Positions 56,420 to 64,000 of a stretch of 64,000 nucleotides of DNA are shown piece after piece. The notes beneath the pieces are model-generated. The model had not been told where the DNA came from. It saw only the letters and a program-made list of their open reading frames with translations, and did not search any database. The position numbers and the translations under genes were made by a program. The first letter of the stretch is position 1. Each line of letters opens with the position of its first letter. The stretch comes from Odiellus spinosus (Eukaryota; Arthropoda; Arachnida; Opiliones; Phalangiidae): positions 16,308,501-16,372,500 of the forward strand of contig OY987226.1 in the NCBI GenBank assembly GCA_963920705.1, read 5' to 3'.

Positions 56420-57955
56420 TATTGGAGTTAATCTTGGCTAGTTATTTTTAAGTCGGATGACATTCAAAAAACTGAAATAAAGATGAGTAGGAGAGAAAAT
56501 GAAAAAAGCAAAAAAACCAAAAAAAACTTGTTTAGTTGCAAAAATTCATTACGTACTAAAGGTATTTAAATGCGTTTTATTTTCATAAACTTTGAAAGAC
56601 TCCCAAAACTTAAATTCTTTCAAAAAATACCAAAAAAACAATCCTATAAATCTTACGGTAGGAAAACCAAATCAATTAATGGATACGCAACTTTTTTCTC
56701 TTATCACCGTTTGATGTTTAATTATAAAGTTGTACTTGACAAGAAAAACGAAGTAATTTAGATTCAAAATCATTCTTTTAAAATTCATCCAAAAATAAGG
56801 AAGTACATTGAACATTTTTATCAATTTTAGTATCACTATATTCATCTGTACGATTCTTTTTTAAAATTCTACTTTCTTTAATATTAAATTCATAATTGTG
56901 TATCAATCCGCCTCAGGTTTATCTAATTGCGTGAAACAAATCTTAAAGTACACGCGATACAGTTACAATTTTAGTTTTAGTTTTGCCTTTTCGTTCCGCC
57001 CCAAAGTCGACACGCGTCAATTGGGATTCATTAATAAAATGAATTAAAAATGACAAGGTGATTTGACAGGAAATGCGAGCTTGTACCCCCTTAAATCATT
57101 CCACGTCCAATTGCGCTTTCGAGGTTGACTTTTAAAATTTCCAATTTTCCCTATCTCTATATCTATTTCCTAGTTATCTGCAGTGCGATGACACTTAAAT
57201 TTGATGATTATATAATTTTTTATTATGCATTTGGTTCATTAGAGCGTTTTAATTTTTAAAACGTTTATTAATAACCATGATATTACTTTCTTTTGATTTT
57301 TTTTTTAATTTAATTGATTTGAAATTTTTTTTATAACTTTGTCATGTTTGAAACAAGATTTAAATTAGCTCGAAGCAAATTGTATTTAATTTTACACGTA
57401 TTTGAATCTGAGTTAATTTAAATTTCTTGTTTAAGAAATGTTTTAAATTTTTTCGACTTTGTTAGAAGCGAGTTTTTAATTTTAAAAATTCAAGTTTTGT
57501 CGGCTTGTTTTTTATTTAAATGAGGTTTGTTATCCCCCAGGATGTTTAATTTTAATTTTTCATTAATCTTGTATTCTAAATTAGTTTGATTTGCATTTTA
57601 ATTTTATGCATATTTGAAATCATCGTAGGTTGAGAGTTTAAGATATATTAACATCTAAATACTTAATTACAAGTATTTTTATAGTAGGGCCCACGTTAAT
57701 TAATTCAGTTACTTTAAATAGAAAAATTTCTTAAGCCAAAAAAACCATTAAATATGCATGGAAAACTTTTCAACTTTTGATTTTTAAATGGCCGAAATTA
57801 TCATATCACACCAAATATTTTGGAAAACTGGTGCAACAACTAGTGGATTTTTTTTTTATTCCTATCAGTGTTTAACATTGTGTAAACATCCGCGAAAGGT
57901 TTCGCTCTATTGCTCACTTTAAAAATGTAAATATGAATGTCCCCTTAAACTTTTC
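56420..57955. other. Very AT-rich stretch without a supportable gene
   Basis: A 63-codon frame (56570-56761) is Lys/Phe-rich through composition only. Long T-rich stretches lie at 57230-57620. Confidence 0.45.
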
Positions 57956-57961
57956 AAACCA

Positions 57962-58439
57962 CAGTGAAGAGAAAAAGATTAAGTGATTTATTTTTATTCA
58001 TTCTGTTTCTAAAAACGATACATATTTACGTAGTAAAACATTCAGGAAATGAGATCTGAATTGTACAAAAAATCGTAACCTTCTGATTTTTGCATAATTC
58101 AATTAAAATGAGAACCTCCGACTAATCAAGATATCCCACCTTTGGCTTAGTAAAATCCCCGCGACACGTGATGCGGCACGTGCTTTGAATTGGCTTTAAA
58201 TCTTGATCTTGATTATTTTCACGCGTGTCGCCGATATTTTATGCAGCCAATGGTACAAGGGAGTCTTTTGATTAGTCTGAGGTTCTTCTAATTTATATGA
58301 AGATAAAAAAATCTGAATCTTTCCGATATTTTTCACAATTCAGACATCCCCGAAATTTTTAAATACGCGAACAAGTCCAATTTTTAATAATATTTAATCC
58401 AAAAACAAAAAATGACTAGATTTCCTCTTCACCATCCCT
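57962..58439. mobile_element. TTAA family 3 element, nearly complete copy
   Basis: The right end CCTCTTCACCATCCCT is followed by TTAA at 58440-58443. The left end GTGAAGAGAAAAAG lacks its first bases and TTAA. Inner inverted arms (TCTGAATTGTACAAAAAATC, CCTTCTGATTTTT; GGGAGTCTTTTGATTAGTCT) and the central GCGACACGTGATGCGGCACG match the 15808-16242 copy. Confidence 0.65.
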
Positions 58440-58801
58440 TTAAGAGGAGCTATTTTGTTGGTTGGCGGGAGACTGGCTACCGGCTCCATTGATTGGCGTT
58501 AAGCCTACTTTCAGATACGAAAGAAGTGTTGAACCAATTTATTCTTAAAGATTTTTACCTGATATACAGCGTAACGATTTCATTAATAAATATATTTGAA
58601 CGAATATCGTTTGTTCAAAATTATTTAATGATTATAATCTTTACAATTTAAACCATTCACTGAAATCAGTTATCGTTTACAGCACGAATCAAGCTTATTT
58701 TATTATCTTTATTAGTTTGACATGAAATAACGGCGAATATACTGTGCGTGCTGTAAACTTAAATTGATACTATATTTCATTTATATTTTAAAGGGAAACT
58801 T

Positions 58802-59244
58802 GGAGCTTAAAATGGATCAGCTTTTGAATTTATTTTCGGAATCAACATGCTAATAAACGTTTTCGGTGTTTAAATTAATTTCTAAAGTTTGATAAAGTTT
58901 GAATAAAAGTAAATATATAAATTCGGGCCAATCGTATTATTTCAGCCTTCAACAGCGCTTGTAATGTCCTAACATTAAAAGAAGAAGACGTTTGATGCCC
59001 AAGACCTTGAATGTGAAACGTCAGCCTATTATTTAATACTAAAACATTAAAAGCGCAGTTGAAGGCTGAAATAATATGATTGGCCCGAATTTATATTTAT
59101 TTTTATTCAAATTTTACCAAAAAATTAATTAAAACCCCAAAAACCTGTCTAAAAATTGTGAGAAAATTCTCGGATACGTTTTATGTCACGGTGATTCCGA
59201 AAATAAATTCAAAAGCTGTTCCATTTTTAGCTCCAAGTTTCCCT
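58802..59244. mobile_element. TTAA family 2 element, complete copy
   Basis: TTAA at 58798-58801 and 59245-59248. The ends AGGGAAACTTGGAGCTTAAA and (inverse) AGGGAAACTTGGAGCTAAAA are nearly perfect and extend into ATGGAACAGCTTTTGAATTT. The centre has inverted CAGCCTTCAACAGCGCTT and GCGCAGTTGAAGGCTG. Related copies: 2880-3275 and fragments near 50295 and 40118. Confidence 0.85.
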
Positions 59245-59249
59245 TTAAA

Positions 59250-60020
59250 TATAATACATTTATAAGCGAAGCTGCCAAAGCATTTCCACCATTGACCCAC
59301 AAAATTAGATGTTCTTTATTATTGAAACTCATTTTTTTATTTGTTATGGTATATTTTCTAAATGTCATTAGTTCGGCCTTGAGGCTTAGCGCTCAATATA
59401 AAGAATCTCTGATCCATGAAGGTTTTCTTTTTGTCCCTTGTAAACTATAGTTTTGTTTATTATTTCGCTGCCATTCCACTTTACTCTGATAGTTCAACTT
59501 AAATTTACAATACTAACCAAATTAACAACTAAGTTTCGATTCGGTTTAAATAGCGTTGAAGTTCCAAATTAATACTAACAACTTAACTGAATATTGAGGT
59601 TGAGTTAAATATATTTATACCCCTAACTGTTGAGTGATAAAATCAACTTGGCGACCGGTTTCTGCCCATTGAATCCATAGGGTTAGAAAAATTTTGAATC
59701 GTACAAAAAAAGTCCTTTGTTAAAATTAACAAAAGAGTTTGTACGATGTATGAAGACCAAACATAAAAACTAGTAAGGTTCATTCCCCGTTTATATAATC
59801 AGACTTAATTATTTTTATTATTAATATTATTTTTTTTATTTGACCAGTATTGTCATTTAAAAAAAAACTTGTTTTTATTTTTATTTTTTGTCTGATTTGA
59901 TTTCTAAAGTATATGGGTGTGACTATTTTATAAGTTAGAATATGTTGAAATATTTTAACCGTAGCTATTTCCTACTAAAAAAAGGCCAACCTTAAATCTG
60001 AATTTTATAATTTTATTTTA
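59250..60020. other. AT-rich stretch without a supportable gene
   Basis: A small hairpin ATCGTACAAA...TTTGTACGAT lies at about 59698-59747. No gene. Confidence 0.4.
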
Positions 60021-60024
60021 ATAA

Positions 60025-60229
60025 ACAGGGTGGTTTAGATCAAAAAACTCAATAGCTTCTATGGAAGGATAAAATTAAACATCTTGCGCGTGCAAATCAA
60101 ATAAATTTTTTTCAATTAACTCTCACGCTCTAGTTTGAATAAAATTAATTAGTTTAACACGCACCAGACGCGATGTTAATTTTATCCCTCCATATAAGCT
60201 ATTGAGTTTTTTGATCTGAGCCACCCTGT
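60025..60229. mobile_element. Short inverted-repeat element with ACAGGGTGG ends
   Basis: The 205-bp element has ends ACAGGGTGGTTTAGATCAAA and the inverse of ATCTGAGCCACCCTGT; the inverted repeats run nearly 60 bp with few mismatches (AACTCAATAGCTT, GATAAAATTAA). ACAGGGTG-type ends are common in Tc1/mariner-like MITEs, but the flanking TA duplication is ambiguous. Confidence 0.65.
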
Positions 60230-60234
60230 ATATA

Positions 60235-63200
60235 AAGTTATAAACTTTATTAAAGTTTTGGTTTCAAAATGTCATTACTCTTTCACGCGAATCTATAATT
60301 TCTACATTATTTTGATTATGTACGTCATGAAATTGGAGAGGGTTCAACGGATTGAATATGGTGATACATCGGATCAAAGTTTAATGGATCGAAGAATGGG
60401 GCTAATTGATCGAGAATTAAATCTAACTATTATAGATCGAAGGTAAAAGGGTCGACCAAGAACGCGATCGCTTTAAAACTTCCAAAAAAAATCTTTTAAC
60501 TTTGCGTTAGTCCAAAATATATAATTGTGTATTTCTCACAAATATCGTATTACCATCTTCTTTAACTCCAGCTCACTTTCCCACAAAAATATTATACATT
60601 GTTATCTGTAAAGGGGCGAAAGAAAATGCTATCCCTATTTCCCATGTTTCCTTTCATAGCAGAGTTGATATGAAATTTGCGCAGTTCAGAACAGATCAGT
60701 TCCAAAACTTTCTACACAAAGCTTTCGAAAGTGAAATTAACCATAATTGCTTAAATACTAAGGACTTTTACAGTCTACCCTATCCTTGTTAAGAAAACTA
60801 ATATTTTTATTTAAAACACTTATTTCTGGAGTTGAAATATAGAAAGTTATAGGAATTATTATTAAAATTGATGATAAAATAGGAAAAATACCTGAAATGT
60901 GGTTGCCCCGTATAGGTGTCAGAGTTAAAGTTCCATAGATTTATAAGCAAAATGGTCGTTTTACGAACTTTTTCTTTATCCTTTAACAATTAACTGACGT
61001 CATACGTAACCGTCTTTTACATAATCCTCGTCCGGATAATGGTTTCTTCAGATTTATACATAAACAAAGGAAAATCCTTGATGATAATGTACACCGAACA
61101 AAGTTTTTCGTACTAACGTTAAATACGCGAATGGTGTTGTAATAGAACCATATCTAAGGCGAATTAATACACTGTGTTAAACCGTTTTGGATATAAAATA
61201 GTTTTAACACACTGTTTCCTCGTATATGATCCGAAATTGCGAACATGCAAGAAAAACCCGTTCAGTGAGCCCTATTATTAGGCCATGATATAATCTATGA
61301 TAATAACAAAAGCCGTAAATATTTACCCATCATCTAGACTAAAGCGCTAGCTAGGACGAGAGAGGCCGCATCCTTCTGAACAACCTTAAAAAGATCTAGC
61401 TCTATCCCATCCATATATTTCGGGAGTGGGCGAAGTACACGAACTCTATAGCTGAAACCAAAGAGGTGGGCCTATTATATTTGTACTTTCTAGTCTTAAG
61501 TTTTAAATCAAAATCATAGTTAGAATTTTTCCTGATATGGAAGATGTAGATGATGAAAACAAACCTATAAGTCTTGATAGGGACTCTTAAGATTTTTGCG
61601 TGGGGTCATTCGGGGTTCAAATCGTCAGCGTGAGAAAAAGTAACCCGCCCATCAAACGTACGGCCACACCAAAAACTACGCCACCGAGAAATCGTCATTA
61701 TTAAAATCTCGAATATTTTTACCAGCGTTTTTTGATATACCAGAAGTAACATGTTAAATTAAAGTATGACAATTGATCTGAATCATTATTTTGGTACTTT
61801 TAATTTCTTAAAAATGGACCATTTAAAATGATAATTGTATTTCTTCATTCAACATCTTCATACCTGATGACAGTAAATTTTACAATTCGACTGTTCAAAA
61901 CGTTTTTTAAGTCTAATTAAAATACCTAAAATAAATTCCAATTGGTAATTAAGTTATTGTGAAGTATAATTACTCAAAAATTAAAATAAGCTAATTTATC
62001 TTAATGTTTTGATAATTTAACTTACATCTGGTTAAAATATAAAAGATATTTTGTCATACTCAGTACGTTATATACTTATGGTACTACACTCTATACATTA
62101 AAAATCAAGCATAACGCTCCAACGCCGTGGAAAAAATGAGTAAAACTCGAATCTGAGGTGTGGGGTGGGGTTCCATTCTAGCCTAAGGGTACCAGTCATA
62201 GATAGTGAAGAAAAATCTCCAGTTATATGATTCCCGCGTGTCCGGGTCAAGGTATTATTATCGGAGTTCAAGTATATACGATACGGCATCCACGAAAAAA
62301 TATACTAAGTATAAATCGAAATTATATGTCTCCCCTAAATTGAATCGTTTATTAGAAATTAATTAATAAAAGACAATTACTTTTGAAATATGGATAATCG
62401 TGAAATTCCATTACAAGTACTTGTATATTTTACTCTTAAGAATTTCATTGATATGATGATATCAAAGCTCGTAACCAAAAAGTAATATTTTAACTTTTGA
62501 CCCTTAATGACCACACAAAATTAAACCCGAATGAATATTATTGTTTAAAATTTTGATTCTGTAGCACTGGGTTAGTCGATTTACCTTACGGCCTATTTTT
62601 TATGCACGTGATAGGTTGACTTATTAACCATTGTTTCAGATACCATCTTTTATTTTATCGATTTATCATACACAAAAAAATATTAAATTGCAATAAATAC
62701 AATCAGGAGTGTATAACAGGAAGCCCAGTGGTCCTGTATTTCCTTGAAATGTCCTATAAAGTCTTATAATTTTGAGTTAAAAGGCATTTTTTAATCCAAA
62801 AATATCTCTGCTGCGTCAAAAACTTGAATGTTTTGCGTAAGCACACTCTATTAGCTATGATTTGTATATTATTTTTCACAATTTGAGCTGGAACAGCCTA
62901 ACAGGGGGGGGGGGGGGAGCTCAAATTGAAATTTATGGATGGGCTCCCTGGTATAAGAAACTCTCCTAGAGGGCAAGTATGAAAGAGCCCACAATACTAA
63001 CGTTAAAACTCGCGAACAAGGTTGACTTCCTGAAAATAATAATTAACCGTTGTCTATCAGTCTATGGGAGTTTGATTAAAGGCTTAGAATAAATCCAAAC
63101 CCTTTTCCTCAAGGTTTCGAATTTCGAAGCGTCTTTTTTTAACTCGCAGTTGCGTAATAGCAAAAATTATTCCAAATAATCACGGTTCTCATTAACATTA

Positions 63201-63475
63201 ACGGGAAACCCCTGCCACCCTCCTCTAAAAACGCAAAATATTGGGAGAAAAAAACACCGAAAGGTAACCGAAATGCAAATTTTATAACAGAGATGGTTGT
63301 ACTAGTTATCTACACACTTCAGTCTCGTGGTACCAGGTGGGTGTACATTGGGGTACGACGTTTGCTAGCGGGTGGGGTTCCTTAAGGGCAGGAAATGGTA
63401 GCCCTCCAAAGACACCCTCTTAACAACTTAGGCTGCAAAATAATTTTTACTTCCCAACCGACTACTTCGTTACAA
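60235..63475. other. AT-rich stretch without a supportable gene
   Basis: Only short ORFs without domains. One hairpin with a G13 tract in its loop (62881-62927) stands out. Confidence 0.4.
62881..62927. repeat. Hairpin AATTTGAGCT/AGCTCAAATT with G13 in the loop
   Basis: A 10-bp perfect stem encloses a 27-nt loop ending in 13 consecutive G. Confidence 0.6.
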
Positions 63476-63479
63476 TAAA

Positions 63480-63632
63480 GTTGCGTTCGTACTAGGCCTT
63501 GGAGACAATTCTGAATGTTTCACTGCAGTCGTGTGAACGGGACAACCGTTGAATCGATTTAAATCGTTTTCTCGAAACTGCCAGTTTCGAAAACGATTGG
63601 CTTTTACAACCTAGAGATGAAACTTTAATAAA
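63480..63632. mobile_element. GCGTTCACACTAG-family element, right half interrupted
   Basis: Starts GTTGCGTTCGTACTAGGCCT and follows the 49235 copy (TTTCTCGAAAC, ACAACCTAGAGATGAA, CTTTAATAAA), then stops exactly where the hAT-like TAGAGCTCGG end begins. This suggests the hAT element inserted into it. Confidence 0.55.
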
Positions 63633-64000
63633 TAGAGCTCGGATTCGGATAAATGAATAATTTGTAGGCTATCCATTGATAACTAGGCTTTTTTCGGGTA
63701 TTTTAATCTCGGATACATTATTAATATAAAACCACAAATTATATAAACAGTCGTGTATCAAATGGATACGAATTATCCGGAGATAAAATTTTAGCCTTGA
63801 TTAATAAGCAAATTAAAAAATATAATAATTTTAATTTATTTATATTATAAAAAACTAAATCACTACATTCTAGCTTCTTCAAGATCTCAGTTTGTATTAT
63901 CGGCGAATGAATAACTCGTATAACGGATCAATTTCCTACAACAATGAGTACGAATAAAAAGTTTGCCTTGCATTCAAAAACGTTAAGAAATTAATATTTT
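63633..64000 (+). mobile_element. hAT-like element, left part, runs off the window
   Basis: It starts TAGAGCTCGGATTCGGATAA. Its first about 170 bp match the reverse complement of 1-224, and ACGAATAAAAAGTTTGCCTT near 63951 matches the partial copy at 12040-12190. No ORF is visible in this part. Confidence 0.6.

Noticed and set aside
1-64000. tRNA, rRNA or CRISPR loci
   Set aside because: No T-arm GGTTCGAATCC with a paired acceptor, no rRNA-like block and no spacer-repeat array were found; the regular arrays are simple minisatellites.

Overview
This is metazoan nuclear DNA, most likely from an invertebrate. It is AT-rich, almost free of long open reading frames, and packed with transposable elements. 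BEL/Pao retrotransposons occur only in animals, and the spliceosomal-type exon boundaries, THAP-domain fragment and abundant small inverted-repeat elements fit an invertebrate genome. The species cannot be named from the sequence alone.

The only large gene is the gag-pol gene of a complete BEL/Pao LTR retrotransposon (20680-27757). Two 769-bp LTRs that look identical, a perfect 5-bp target duplication (GGTTA), a primer-binding site, a polypurine tract and one uninterrupted 1803-codon ORF with all catalytic residues except a variant protease motif indicate a very recent insertion. There is no envelope ORF.

Almost everything else that can be recognised is non-autonomous DNA-transposon debris, much of it nested. 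(a) Several families are flanked by TTAA and begin AGGG/AGGA. The largest (terminus AGGGAGAATGCAACC) has at least five two-ended copies plus fragments. One 1.07-kb TTAA-flanked element (296-1363) carries a decayed THAP-domain exon, which points to the Kolobok superfamily. (b) hAT-type elements have TAGAG...CTCTA ends and 8-bp duplications; one sits inside a TTAA element, and related element ends lie at both edges of the window. (c) A PIF/Harbinger-type element (18049-18980) has TTA duplications and another inverted-repeat element inside it. (d) There is a family with GCGTTCACACTAG ends, and a short ACAGGGTGG-ended element. (e) Two loci carry a hammerhead-ribozyme-like motif of the kind known from Penelope-like elements, one of them as a near-perfect palindrome.

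Host coding sequence is sparse. The best case is an internal exon at 37291-37436 (+), with canonical splice sites and a PH-domain-like peptide. A possible following exon ends in a stop at 37638. A candidate first coding exon lies at 53576-53809 (+), after a long leader that contains a degenerate tandem repeat. GC-rich islands near 34500-34990 (with a perfect RFX X-box) and 48660-48960 may be promoters. Tandem repeats of 30 bp (51318-51462) and 28 bp (54305-54454), and a satellite-like repeat of about 145-195 bp at two loci, complete the picture. No tRNA, rRNA or CRISPR was seen. The long stretches in between are AT-rich and show no supportable gene.
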